From assembly GCA_036426205.1 (NCBI GenBank), contig CM071568.1, forward strand, positions 54,497,575 to 54,561,574: a DNA stretch of 64,000 nucleotides. Direction: 5' to 3'. The notes beneath the pieces are model-generated. The model was not told the origin of the DNA, searched no databases, and was given only the letters and a program-made list of their open reading frames with translations. Shown here in pieces: positions 14,301-28,158 of the stretch. The translations under genes were made by a program, and so were the position numbers. This DNA is from Ascaphus truei (taxonomy: Eukaryota; Chordata; Amphibia; Anura; Ascaphidae). Position 1 is the stretch's first letter; every line of letters begins with the position of its first letter.

Positions 14301-17300
14301 ATCTATCCTTAACGCTGCTGCCAGTATCACTCTACTCTTTCTTAGATCTGTCTCAGCATCTCCCCTCATGAAATCCCTCTCCTGGCTTCCGATCAAATCC
14401 CGCATCTCACACTCCATTCTTCTCCTCACTTTTAAAGCTTTACACTCTTCTGCCCCTCCTTACATCTCAGCCCTAATTTCTCGTTATGCACCATCCAGAC
14501 TCTTGCGTTCTTCTCAAGGATGTCTTCTTTCTACCCCCTTTGTATCTAAAGCCCTCTCCCGCCTTAAACCTTTTTCATTGACTGCCCCTCACCTCTGGAA
14601 TGCCCTTCCCCTCAGTACCCGACTAGCACCCTCTCTATCCACCTTTAAGACCCACCTTAAGACACACTTGCTTAAAGAAGCATATGAATAGGACTGTGGC
14701 TATTCTGAACATATGGCACATAAAGCTTGGCCCCCTGCAGATGCACTTACCAGAACTTCCTCCTACTGTCTCTGTACGTTCTCCCTACCTACCAATTAGA
14801 CTGTAAGCTCCTCGGAGCAGGGACTCCTCTTCCTTAATGTCTAAAGCACTTATTCCCATGATCTGTCATTTATATTATCTGTTATTTATTGGATTACCAC
14901 ATGTATTACTGCTGTGAAGCGCTATGTACATTAATGGCGCTATATAAATAAAGACATACAATACAATACAATGTTGTGGGCAAGACAAGGATGTTGCTGG
15001 CGACGGACACTTCGTATTGATGAGGTCAGTAGTACTTTATTTATTTGAATATGCTAGTTAATGTTTTTAATAGTGGGCAATTAATCTATTATCCATATCT
15101 GGATAATAGTTATTTTGCACATTATTGTACTGTAGTTGTTGGGGGGGGGGGGGGATGTATGTATTGTATGTATAGGCCAGGTTTATTTTTTTTACATTCA
15201 GGGTTGGTTCCGTGGTTCTGCGTGGGACCTCTGGAGACCACTTGTGGATCTCCTCGGGTATCCCACGGGTATCAGGCTGGTGGTTCCACGGGTGACACAT
15301 GCGGGGATGAAGCGGTGGTCTCACATCTGTGGGGGCACCGCGGACCCGTAGTGAGCACTCTTGAGTTCCCAGACCCCCAAGGGAACCACCCGAGGCCCCG
15401 CAGACACCTGTGGGCTCCCAGATATCCGCGGGCCTACCGTGGGGACCCAATTGTGGCCCACGGTGACCCAAGGAGACCACCTGGGGGCCATGGTGCTGGC
15501 AGGACCCACCAGCAGGCCTCCAGAACCTGTGTAAAAAGGGCTGCTGGTAAACTGTAGGTCTGTCCAGGTGCCCCACCAGCCCACCGGGGACTCGCGTGGG
15601 GCTGCGTTATGAACCCTGTATGTAAAAGAATAAATCATGTATTTATGGGGGGGCACAGGGGGTGGGTAATGTATTTAATAAATAGAATGATGTTTATTGT
15701 GGGGCACTGTATTGTTTTTATTGTGGGTACTGGGGGTGGGGGGGGGGTTGTTTCCCCAACGGTATGTGGGTAGGCTTCCCTTGTGGGTACTGGGTGGTTA
15801 GGTAAGGCAGGGGAAACAAGTGTGAGAGGGTATGTAGGCATCCCGAGTGGTGGGTGAGGGTGGGTTAACCTCTTAATGACTGTAGCGGTTAATAACCGCT
15901 ATGGTGATTAAGGGGTTAGGGGACATTACTTTGTATGTTTTAATTTTTGTCTCTTTTTTGCAGCAGCGGAGGGGCCATGTGCAGGTGGGTAGTGGGTGTG
16001 GGTGTGGTTATTTACACGGGATCCCCCTCCCCACATTTACATACAGTACACTGCACTCACAGAAACACAGGCCAGGGAGATTTAACTGACACAATAGGGG
16101 GAGGGTTTTTTACATAGATTACAGTGAAGGCAGGGAAGCTTAACATACACATTAAAAATATGTATTTAATGTATTTATTGTTTATTCTGCCTTAACCCTT
16201 CATTGCCTTAGCGGCTATACGCTATGGTAATGAAGCAGCATTTCTGTATTTTTAATAATATTGTCTCCCTCCTACTGTCTCTGTACGTTCTCCCTACCTA
16301 CCAATTAGACTGTAAGCTCCTCGGGGCAGGGACTCCTCTTCCGAAATGTTACTTTTATGTCTAAAGCACTTATTCCCATGATCTGTTATTTATATTATCT
16401 GTTATTTATTTGATTACCACATGTATTACTACTGTGAAGCGCTATGTACATTAATGGCGCTATATAAATAAAGACATACAATACAATACAATATATATTT
16501 TTATTATTATTATTATTTTTTCATATTGTATATCGGTGAAAATAAAAAGTTGTGAAGCATGAATTACTGCCTTTTTACATGTAGTGCGTGTCCTGTCTCA
16601 CTTTCCAGGGTGGAATATGAGCCTTTGATTGCTTGTTCCTCCTGTTTACAAGGATCAGAGAAGACGTCTTTAAACCAAGCCATTCTGCACCTTGGAGGCC
16701 ACGTAGTAAATAACTGGACAGAAAAATGCACGCACCTTGTTATGAATTCCATAAAAGTTACTATTAAGGTAGGAAACATACTAAATGATGCTAATATGTA
16801 TTTATACATGTGTGATTATATGCACGCATAAATAAATAGGTTATCAATTTACATACGTGTGTATGTAAACTGGGTTTCAGACCAACCCCTCCGTTACCTC
16901 TCATTGACTGACCACAGTATTTATTTATAAAATGTTTTACCAGGATGTGTAATACATTGAGAGTTACCTCCTCATTTTCACGTATGTCCTGGGCTCAGAG
17001 TTATGATGACAGATATATGCTTACAAATACATGGATACATATGAGAACAGGGTTCTACATTATATATAAAGACATTGCATTCCACTAGGTGAACAGGGTT
17101 ATACATTAAATATGAAGACATTGCATGAACAGTTAAAGATAAAGTAAGTTATAGGCGTATGTAACAATTACAGACCACATTCAAATGTGAGACGGCTTTA
17201 GTTTTGAAAGAACGTAGACTGGTGGTGGTTTTGAGAGTCTCTGGTAGATTGTTGCAGTTTTGGGGTGCACGGTAAGAGGAGGAGGAGCGGTCAGATACTT

Positions 17301-20300
17301 TGTTGAACCTTGGGACCATGAAAAGTCCCTTGGAGTCAGATCTGAGGTGATAAGTGCTGCATGTGGTAGGGGTGAGGAGCTTGTTCAAGAAGTTTTTGAA
17401 GGCAAGACAGGAGAGATTAACTTTGCGCCTAGACTCAAGTGATGGCCAGTGTAGTTCTTTGAGCATTTCGTAGTGAGGTGTGTTGTAGTTACATAGAAGG
17501 AGAAAACGGCATATTGCATTGTAGAGGATGTCTAGTTTGCTACGGTGGGTTTGGGGTGCCGAGCCATATACTGTGTCCCCATAGTCTATAATTGGTATTA
17601 GCATCTGCCATGCAATGCGCTTTCTGACCAGCGGGCTTAGGGAGGGTTTGTTCCTATAAAGCTGGGGGGCACAAGATTTTCTAAAGGTGGGTGCGGTGCG
17701 GTGGTTACAGAGGCCCTGCACTCTTCCCCAACGCATTTAAATTAAATGCTGGGGTAGGCGTGAGGCCTCTGTAACTCCCTTACCTGCTCTCTGCCGACTC
17801 TTCAGTGACGCATCGCCATGGCAACGGAGCGTCAAATGACGCTACTGGGTCACGTGAGCGCTGGGAGCTGCCAGGCAGGGAGGCGCAGCTCAGGAACCTT
17901 GCGCAACCCACATGTATAGTATACCTAGTTTGGCATAGATTTTGGATGTCAGGGTATCAATGTACAACCCAATTGTTAAATGGGAGTCAAAACATATGCC
18001 CAGATATTTGAAACTAGTAACAGGGGCAAGGATGGTATTAGAGCAGGTTCTTATCTGAAGCTCTGTCATTGGAAGCTTTAGAAATGTAGCCTTGGTCCAA
18101 ATACCATTGTTAGTCTTGTCCGTGTTTAAAAACAGTTTGTTTTGGGAAATCCAATATTGAAGTCTCAAAAAATCAGATTGAAGTACAGCAAGGCCACACT
18201 TTACGGCGATCCGGCGGTACCGAGAAGGGGGCCGCCATGTCTGCGCATGCGCAGAACAGGCCGATCCAGGGTCGCGTATGCGCAGAATGGGGGGATTTTG
18301 CCGATGTTGCGCATGCATAGAACGGCGCATTGCCGGTCTGCACGTGCGCACATAGCGAAAATCGCCGGTACCACTTTCCGGCGATTTTTGCTTTGCGGCG
18401 GGTCCTTAGAACGGAACCCGCCGCATGACTGGGACCCCCCTGTATGTGTTCAAGGTCAGAGAGGCTATGGCTGTGTGCATATACCATTGTGTCATCTGCA
18501 TACATGTGTATTGAAGCTCCATTACAAGTTGTTGTATGATCCAAGTTTTATTAACATCTTGATCAGCAAAGTCTTGTCAGAATTTTTGCATTCATGGCCA
18601 TCCTTCGAGATCATTTTTAATAAAATTATGAAAGAAAATACATCTTCACATTATGAAGATATATATTTTTAAAGTTGCAATCCCACATAACATATACACT
18701 GAACCGGTTAAAAAAAAAAATTCTTCCCCATAATTGGAAACCGCTCCTAATGCTGTGATATAGTATCATCTACAGCAGGGGTGCGCAAACTTTTTTTGCT
18801 GTGCTTCCTCCCCCCCGCCTGCTCCTCTCTGTTCTGAGCCCCCCACCCCCCTCCTTACCTCGCGTGGGGTCATGTGATCCGCTGCGTCATTTGACACGTC
18901 ATGTTACATGACCCCGCGGCGTCATTTGACGCCGTGTTGCCATGGACATGAGTGACGCCGGCAGAGTCCAGGTAAGTTTTAGTGTTGCAGGGGCCTCGCG
19001 ATCCCCCGGCATTTAATTTAAATGCCTCGGGGGAAAAGTGGGGCATCTGCAACTGCCCGCGCCCCCCCCCCCCCCCCAGCCCCCCAGACAAATCCAGCGC
19101 CCCCCACTTTGCACACCGCTGATCTACAGTATATAATCTTTGTAGTAAATCAGTTATGGAAAATTATATGTTGTAGTTATTCAATTAAAAATTGTCTTTT
19201 AACCACTGCCTTTTACATCACAATGTAAATGTTTGCCGTCTGCTCTAACACAGATTTTTAAAAGGTTGTACTATTATTTTTTTTTATTTTTTTGTTAAAC
19301 CTGTTTTAATAAATCCAACTGATTTTTAATATGGGCTTTTTTCTTTTTCAGACTATATGCGCTTTGATTTGTTGCCGACCAATTGTAAAACCAGAGTACT
19401 TAACAGAGCTGATGAAAGCCATTCAGCAGAAGCAAACGTTGCCTGTGTCTGCAAGGTAACATATTTTGCACATTGAAACCATTGGGTAGACTAAGTGTTC
19501 TAAGGCCGCGCTTATAGTGCTGGTGACGCGACCGATGACGTCGCCACCAGCAAAAGTTGCAATTTGATTTTTTGCGACGTCGCTGGCGACAAGGCCAGTG
19601 ACGTCACTAAAAGGGACGGGCCGCGCAATTTGATTGTGGTTTAGAGACAGTCACATGTGGCGACTGTCTCTAAAAAAATCAAATTTACCCGGCTTCCAAA
19701 TTGTTAGTCGCTCCGTCGCCGTCGCGTCGCCGGGCACTATTAGCGCAGTCTTATACATGTAAAAAAAGAGGGGGAATTGCCCCTTTCAAAGGTTTTTGTA
19801 TTTGTGTTTTGGAATGTAAAGGTTCTGCAAGATTCTGATTTCACATACCCAGTTTTATCTTTCATTAATAGCATTTTGTATTTTGCTTGTTGTCTTCTTT
19901 TTTTGTTTGTTTTGTTTATTTTTTATATACATGCAGGGGGGTTATGCCGGGAACAGCAGCAACTTTGTCTCTGGTTGGTAAAACCTGCAGCTTTCAGTAC
20001 ATTTTTTTTAATATGAAGAACTTGCTATGTGAATAATTAGATCAAAATAAATGTTTTTAGCAGAAGGAACAAATCACACCTAGATGAATGCTTGCATTGT
20101 TTACTTGCATACACGTATAGCCTACTCCATTTTTGTGGAAGGCATAGAAATAAATACCACTTTGATGTTTTTTCTTTCTTTACAGTTTCATCCCTTCAAT
20201 TGATGAACCTTCAATTAAATCTGATTTATTGGATCTGTCTGAAAATGCAAAAAGAACCACCATCTTCAAGGAGAAAATCTTCTTCTTTCTAAATGCTAAA

Positions 20301-23300
20301 CAGGTGCGCAGAATCTCTGAAAATAAATATTGTAGGGGAACCATGTTTACAACAAAAGACAAAAATCCCCAGTGCTACATCCTATATGGCCAATGATATG
20401 GTTAAATACTTGTCTGTCTTCTCAAAAGTAAGTGTCATTTAGTTCTGACCAAAGCGTGAAGACAGGCAGGTAAGTATTTAACGATATAATTTGTTATATC
20501 GGATGTAGCATTGAGGATTTTTGTCTTTTGTTATACTGTACACATTTGTTCACAAACTCAATAGCATTGGGCTCAGTATGTGTGTTGGGCTCAGAGCTAA
20601 CAGGGGTTATGTGTGTTTTTGGAACCATGTTTAACCTTTAACCCATACAACTAACCCATTTTTACCAGATTACAATGCATTCGATTTTTTTTTTTTTTTT
20701 TTAAGTCCAAAGAAGAGTGCGCTGCTCTGTGGTGGACAGACAAGACAAACAACATACAACACAATAAAAAATAAAAAAGGAGAGAGAGAAAAGAGGGCAA
20801 ACTAAAAGTATAATACTGCTTGGTAAAACGTATATATCCTAAGCAAAAAATAGGTATCGCACTCACAAACAGCATAGTGCAGGAATCTCTTTGGGATCCC
20901 TCGGTTGGTCCATACCTCGATTGCCCTGGTACTCCTGAATTGCAGTTTCAGTTTCCTCACGCAATCTGTGTAGCTGTTGGTTGCGTGCAATACGTCTCTT
21001 CGCCTCCGTCTCCTCCTAAGGCCGCGCTTATAATGCCAGCGACGTGGCGACGCGATTTTTTGCAGCCGGGAATATTTGAATTTTTAGGGTCTGTCGCCTC
21101 ATGTGACAGCCCCTGAACCAATCAATGGCCTGGTCGCCCGCGACGCTGCCGCAAAGTGAAAAACAACTTTATCTAGCGGCGACGGGTGACGTCACAGGCA
21201 CTATATGCGCAGCCTAAGCAGGAAATGCGGCTTACTCGCCTAGCGTACCAAGCCTCAGGTCCAGTTATATATTTAAAAAACAATCTGAGACTGGTCAGTT
21301 CTGAATAATGCTGTACATAGACTGTATAGATATTGGATTGATATAGATACAGTGGGAGTTTTCAGGAACACTTGGGTTCACCTGGCATCCTTAAAGGGTT
21401 CCCTGCAATTTTCAGGTCATTTAAAAATTGTACCAAATACAGAATAATTTACAATGTATCTGATTTTAATACATGCTATTAGAGGGTTGGGGGTTCCTTA
21501 CAATGCATCTGATCTCAGACACGCTATTAGAGAGGGTTGTGGTTCCCTAGAATTACACAAAATAATGATAGGGTTCCTAAACCAAAAAAAGGTTGAAAAC
21601 CACAGATGAAGAAGCTTTAACCCTTTCCCTATAAAGGGGGCCTCCCCATCACTGTGTTAAGTTTAAGTTTGAAAGGCATTAGCAATATGAAATAACTAAT
21701 TCTGTTGCAAAGATGAAACAAAATATTTTCCGGTGGGTCAAACCATAGGATAATGTGTCCGGAATAGACCTCAGGTGACCATTGGATGACACTCGGGACA
21801 TGGAAAAAGCATAAAAAGTACATAATGTGATACTTCAATGCAATTATGCTCTAAAAGCACTAATAGCTTTAGAGGGTACAATACGGGGAAGGGAACAAAC
21901 AAACAAGGGAAGATTAACACCATAAAACTGACTAACTAATATACGCTACAAAACTAACATGCAATGCAGGACATAAAAGAAAATACAATTTATTAAAAAA
22001 AAGTAAAAAGCCTCCCCATCACTGCCTTGATTTTGAAAGGCATTAGCAATATGAAATAACTTATTCTGTTGCAAACTATATCCAGCTTCCTAAAAATATG
22101 TATTTGTTTTTGTAGTATAGAAAACTGAGCCCAGCCATTATTTTTGGAGGTGGTAAGGCAAAGCTAGTGACGGGAGAAATGAAGGACACGTCTCTGTTGG
22201 AAAATCCTGCGACTTGTGTAATTGACGTGGGTGTTGCAGAATCGCAGCTATCCGAATCCTCACAAACCTGGATCAGTTCTACTCTAGATTTTCTGCACAG
22301 GTGAAATGTTTCTGTTGTGTGTGTAATTTAATTCACAGTTACAGCCACTGATGTGCCTCATACTCGACACGTTTGGGAAATCTTGTTCTGTGATCTCAAC
22401 CACGGCAACCCAAACCCCAGAATGTACCAGTACTGGATTGTTTTGCCCAGCATGTCCCGGTATTGTGGTTGCTTAAACTCCCCAAACAGTACAGCTTACC
22501 TGACCGCTCAATTTAAATTTACTAAGTGGCACTGTAGCTTTAATTTTCAATATGATTTTATTCAATATTTGTCCTATGTTGTTTTTATTTATTTTTTGGC
22601 TAGACGAATAGTTGGTGAGTAGGAGAACAGGGAACCTTTGTAGAGGTTGCTGAATCCTGATTTGTTTAAAGTTTGTCCTACCCCAAATTGGGCAAAGCTT
22701 ATACACCATTTATTTGTACTGGTGTTGAGGGACTAGAAGAAAAGGAATTAACGATCAGAATAATTTCCCCTTTACTCTCCAACTGCAATACTAAATGAAA
22801 GCTGGTGGTTATATACGTGAAATCTTCTCAGGTTTCTTCTGCATCCCACCTCAGCACACACCTATGGGTACTAGCGCCTCCCTCTAGGTAGGATAGAAGG
22901 CTGCATTTGGAGGAGTGGGTGTATAAGGCTTCTTTCCTCTCCTCCAGATGTTTCTCTGTCCCACCTTCAGGTAGGATGGAAGGTGTTAGTGTCCATGTTC
23001 ATATTTTGGTTTTTATTTGTTTGAGGCTTCAACTGGGATGTTCTTATGGCTAAAACCTGTATTTTGACTCGAGCACCATATGTAGTGGTTGCTCGTAAGC
23101 CAAAAACCTATATGTTAAGGCCAGGCTGTTCTCCGCCTACATGTAATGGCTCGGGAGTTGTATATGATCACACATAGTGATTTGTGTTGGGAGTTTTTTT
23201 TTTTTTTATCTGTTCGAGCATGGGGTAAATCTACTCTACCTACCTGCGCTGTCTGTATGTGCCATAGGAGCCCGGGGTAGGTCGGCAATCAAATCGGAAG

Positions 23301-26300
23301 TGGCAACAAAACTGGAAGTAGAGCAGGCAATTTTGGCACCAAAACACAGGCACCATTTAAGGAAGGCAAATAAGGTAAGCCTTCCGGCCCATAGCTGTTC
23401 CAGTCTATGTATGGGAACAATGAAGGAATAATTGAGGCTCTCTGTATAGAAGGATCCAACAATAATCTAAAAGCCCCTTGATAATGGCCAACACGCCAGT
23501 ATTTTTATTTTTTTGAAAGACTGTAGTGAGTGCCTTACTTTCTTCACTTGCTACCAGTCCAGGTACGTAGCTAAGATTATTTATTCCTTTTATTTTCTGT
23601 TATAAGTGTGTTTTCTCTCAGGCTTGCTTGCTCTTCTAAGTTATTGGTGCCTATTCCTGGTATGTGTTCTATTTCTCTTTTAGGATGTCTTCTGTGCAGG
23701 ATACTAATATTGGTTGTGAGCGGTGCTAATGGGTAGGTAGCGATAATTGAGGTAGAGAAAGTAACCCAAGGAAAGCACTCAGGCTCACACTCTGATGATT
23801 TATGATAATATTAAAATTATATTTATTAGAGACAACAAATTTAAAATATTGGGTTTTTAAAATCACAATTATAACGCGTACTGGATCTGTGTACTGATTA
23901 ACCGTGCATATATAAGGTATCCACTTTTAAACACATAGCCTTATAAGGGTGTGTTAATCATACAATTCAAGAAGGTATTTTTCTGCTGTTGAGCAGTAGG
24001 TAAAGGTCCTTGTTTTTTACTGAGGATGTAGGTATTGACTTGTGCAATAGGTAAAATACAGATGAAGTAATAAAGTTTATTCAAAACTTGTGTCATTTCG
24101 TTAATATTGTATTTTATGCATCAAGTACATCAACCTATAAAAGAACAGTTTACTAGATATATGAATTTGCTACTGGTTACAGAGCCGACGCTTATAATGT
24201 CCAGCGGACCCTTGTGGCGACGCGATTTTTTGCAGCCGGGAATATTTGAATTTTTAGGGTCTGTCGCCTCATGTGACGACCCCTGAACCAATCAATGGCC
24301 TGGTCGCCCGCGACGCTGCCAGCAAAGTGAAAACAACTTATCTAGCGGCGACGGGTGACGTCACAGGCACTATATGACGCAGCCTAAGCAGGAAATGCGG
24401 CTTACTCGCCTAGCGTACCACAGCCTCAGGTCCAGTTATATATTTAAAAACAATCTGAGACTGGTCAGTTCTGAATAATGCTGTACATAGACTGATAGAT
24501 ATTGGATTGATATAGATACAGTGGGAGTTTTCAGGAACACTTGGGTTCACCTGGCATCCTTAAAGGTTTTCCCTGCAATTTTCAGGTCATTTAAAAATGT
24601 ACCAAATACAGAATAATTTACAATGTATCTGATTTTAATACATGCTATTAGAGGGTTGGGGGTTCCTTACAATGCATCTGATCTCCAGACACGCTATTAG
24701 AGGGGTTGTGGTTCCCTAGAATTACACAAAAAAATGATAGGGTTCCTAACCAAAAAAGGTTGAAAACCACAGATGAGAAGCTTTAACCCTTTCCCTATAA
24801 AGGGGGCCTCCCCATCACTGTGTTAAGTTTAAGTTTGAAAGGCATTAGCAATATGAAATAACTAATTCGTTGCAAAATGAAACAAAATATTTTCCGGTGG
24901 GTCAAACCATAGGATAATGTGTCCGGAATAGACCTCAGGTGGACCATGGATGACACTCGGGACAGGAAAAAGCATAAAAAGTACAATGTGATACTTCAAT
25001 GCAATTATGCTCTAAAGCACTAATAGCTTTAGAGGGTACAATACGGGGAAGGGAACAAACAAAAACAAGGGAGATTAACACCATAAAACTGACAACTAAT
25101 ATACGCTACAAACTAACATGCAATGCAGGACATAAAAGAAAATACAATTTATTAAAAAAAGTAAAAGCCTCCCATCACTGCCTTGATTTTGAAAGGCATT
25201 AGCAATATGAAATAACTTATTCTGTTGCAAACTATATCCAGCTTCCTAAAATATGTATTTGTTTTTGTAGTATAGAAAACTGAGTCCCAGCCATTATTTT
25301 TGGAGGGTGGTAAGGCAAAGCTAGTGACGGAGAAATGAAGGACACGTCCTGTTGGAAAATCCTGCGACTTGTGTATTGACGTGGGTGTTGCAGAATCGCA
25401 GCTATCCGAATCCTCACAAACCTGGATCAGTTTTACTCTAGATTTTCTGCACAGGTGAAATGTTTCTGTTGTGTGTGTATTTAATTCACAGTTACAGCCA
25501 CTGATGTTGCCTCATACTCGACACGTTGGAAATCTTGTTCTGTGATCTCAACCACGGCAACCCAAACCCAGAATGTACCAGTACTGGATTGTTTGCCCAG
25601 CATGTCCCGGAATTGTGGTTTGCTTAAACCCCCCAAACAGTACAAGCTTACCTGACGCCTCAATTTAAATTACAGTGGCACTGGAGCTTTAATTTTCAAT
25701 ATGATTTATTCAATATTTGTCCTATGTTGTTTTATTTATTTTTGGCTAGACGAATAGTTGGTGAGTAGGAGAACAGGGAACCTTGTAGAGGTTGCTGAAT
25801 CCTGATTTGTTTAAGTTTGTCCTACCCCAAATTGGGCAAAGGTTATACACCATTTATTTGTACTGTGTGGAGGGACTAGAAGAAAAGGAATTAACGATCA
25901 GAATAAATTCCCTTTACTCTCCAACTGCAATACTAAATGAAAGCTGGTGGTTATATACGTGAAATCTTCTCAGGTTTCTTCGCATCCCACCTCAGCACAC
26001 ACCTATGGGTACTAGCCTCCCTCTAGGTAGGATAAGAAGGCTGCATTTGGAGAGTGGGTGTATAAGGCTTCTTTCCTCTCCTCCAGATGTTTCTCTGTCC
26101 CACCTTCAGGTAGGATGGAAGGTGTTAGTGTCCATGTTCATATTTTTGGTTTTTATTGTTTGAGGCTTCAACTGGGATGTTCTTATGGCTAAAACCTGTA
26201 TTTTGACTCGAGCACCATATGTAGTGGTTGCTCGTAAGCCAAAAACCTATATGTTAAGGCCAGGCTGTTCTCCGCCTACATGTAATGGCTCGGGAGTTGT

Positions 26301-27058
26301 ATATGATCCACACATAGTGATTTGTGTTGGGAGTTTTTTTTTTTTTATCTGTTCGAGCATGGGGTAATCTACTCTACTCCTGCGCTGTCTGTATGTGCCA
26401 TAGGAGCGCCCGGGTAGGTCGGCAATCAAATCGGAAGTGGCAACAAACTGGAAGTAGAGCAGGCAATTTTGGCACAAAACACAGGCACCATTTAAGGAAG
26501 GCAAATAGGTAAGCCTTCGGCCCATAGCTGTTCCAGTCTATGTATGGAAACAATGAAGGAATAATTGAGGCTCTCTGTATAGAAGGATCCAACAATAATC
26601 TAAAAGCCCCTTGATAATGGCCAACACGCCAGTATTTTATTTTTTTGAAAGACTGTAGTGAGTGCCTTACTTTCTTCAACTTGCTACCAGTCCAGGTACG
26701 TAGCTAAGATTATTTATTCCTTTTATTTTCTGTTATAGTGTGTTTTCTCTCAGGCTTGCTTGCTCTTCTAAGTTATTGGTGCCTTTCTGGTATGTGTTCT
26801 ATTTCTCTTTAGGATGTCTTCTGTGCAGGATACTAATATTGGTTGTGAGCGGTGCTAATGGTAGGGTAGCGATAATTGAGGTAGAGAAAGTAACCCAAGG
26901 AAAGCACTCAGTGCTCACTCTGATGATTTATGATAATATTAAAATTATATTTATTAGAGACAACAATTTAAATATGGGTTTTTTAAAAATGACAATTATG
27001 TTTAGCCTGTGGAGTTCCCTTGCTTTATATATATATTATATATATATATATATATATA

Positions 27059-27099
<41 letters not shown>

Positions 27100-27271
27100 A
27101 CAACACACAGTGGTTGACAAATCACCAAAAAATCTACTCGCAACACAAAAAAATCTACTCGCCACCTAGTACCAAACGTGTGCTGCTTGGGCCAATATTT
27201 ACTCGTCCGGGGGTTAAATCCACTCGCCGGGGCGAGCAAATGTATAGGTTTGTCGAACACTGTGTGTATAG

Positions 27272-27309
<38 letters not shown>

Positions 27310-28033
27310 ATATATGTGTTGTGTGTGTGTGTGGTGTGTTGTATATATATGATAGACCATACGATACCGGTTGCAAAACGACATCAAGGGACAGCACGCA
27401 GTCGGTTTTCGGTCCCCCAGTCGGTTTTGTGTCTTCTATCAAATATAGAAAATGTATGATTTACTTACCTGCGTGCTGTCCCTTGATGTCGTGCTGCAAC
27501 CGGTATCGTATGGTCTGTATTGCTTTATGGGATAAGCACCAAACTTATTTACTTGCATATGGTGTGCCGGCTGTGCATGGATTCTATATATATATGATAT
27601 AGAGGTATCAGTACCGTGTTAGCCGAGCTTCAATAATCAAAAAATAAATAAACGATACCGTTCTGTGGCTAACGAAATGCTTTTATTTGTGTGAGCTTTC
27701 GAGATACACTGATCTCTTCTTTCGGCGATGTTGAAGAATGAAGCAAGCAAAGGGTATACTTAAAAACAGTGTCTCTTGGATGTTTTCTGTGCTTGTCCCT
27801 CCACACACACTTACATCACTAACTTTCAGGAACATTTAATACCACTAGCCATATAACACATCCACACAAGGGGGAGGGACAAGCACAGATAACATTCCAA
27901 GAGACACTGTTTTTAGTATACCCTTTGCTTGCTTCATTCATTGTAATATCGCCGGAAGAAGAGATCAGTGTATCTCGAAAGCTCACACAAATAAAAGCAT
28001 TTCGTAGCCACAGAACGGTACCGTTCATTTAGT

Positions 28034-28077
<44 letters not shown>

Positions 28078-28127
28078 GTGTGTGGTGGTGTGATGTGTGT
28101 GTGTGTGTGTGTTGTGTGTGTGTGTGG

Positions 28128-28158
<31 letters not shown>

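Larger units (their letters stand above)
16916..18545 (-). mobile_element. Rex1/Babar-like retrotransposon (copy B) with nested insertions
   Basis: A minus-strand RT fragment in pieces: [20 protein letters not shown] (18460-18520, catalytic YADD present), then [14 protein letters not shown] to FDSHLTIG (about 17950-18180), then [18 protein letters not shown] to the C-terminus (17149-17655) and the 3' tail to 16916. Two foreign segments interrupt it, 18186-18442 and about 17662-17919. It is 5' truncated just before the YADD box. Comparison with 32157-34090 shows exactly where each insertion lies. Confidence 0.82.
21018..23870. repeat. NBN: Left copy of a 2.8-kb tandem duplication
   Basis: This segment, holding a MITE, intron 6 sequence, exon 7 and the start of a DIRS-like element, is repeated at about 24185-27000. 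This left copy keeps the exon 7 frame open and has intact short homopolymers, so it is the trustworthy one. Confidence 0.85.

Noticed and set aside
15045..15656. Frames of 170 and 169 codons on opposite strands
   Set aside because: Both strands open because of a degenerate GC-rich repeat; no family signature or splice context.
25271..25454. A mutually exclusive alternative NBN exon 7
   Set aside because: Frame broken by several one-base indels and the whole surrounding intron is copied with the same error type.
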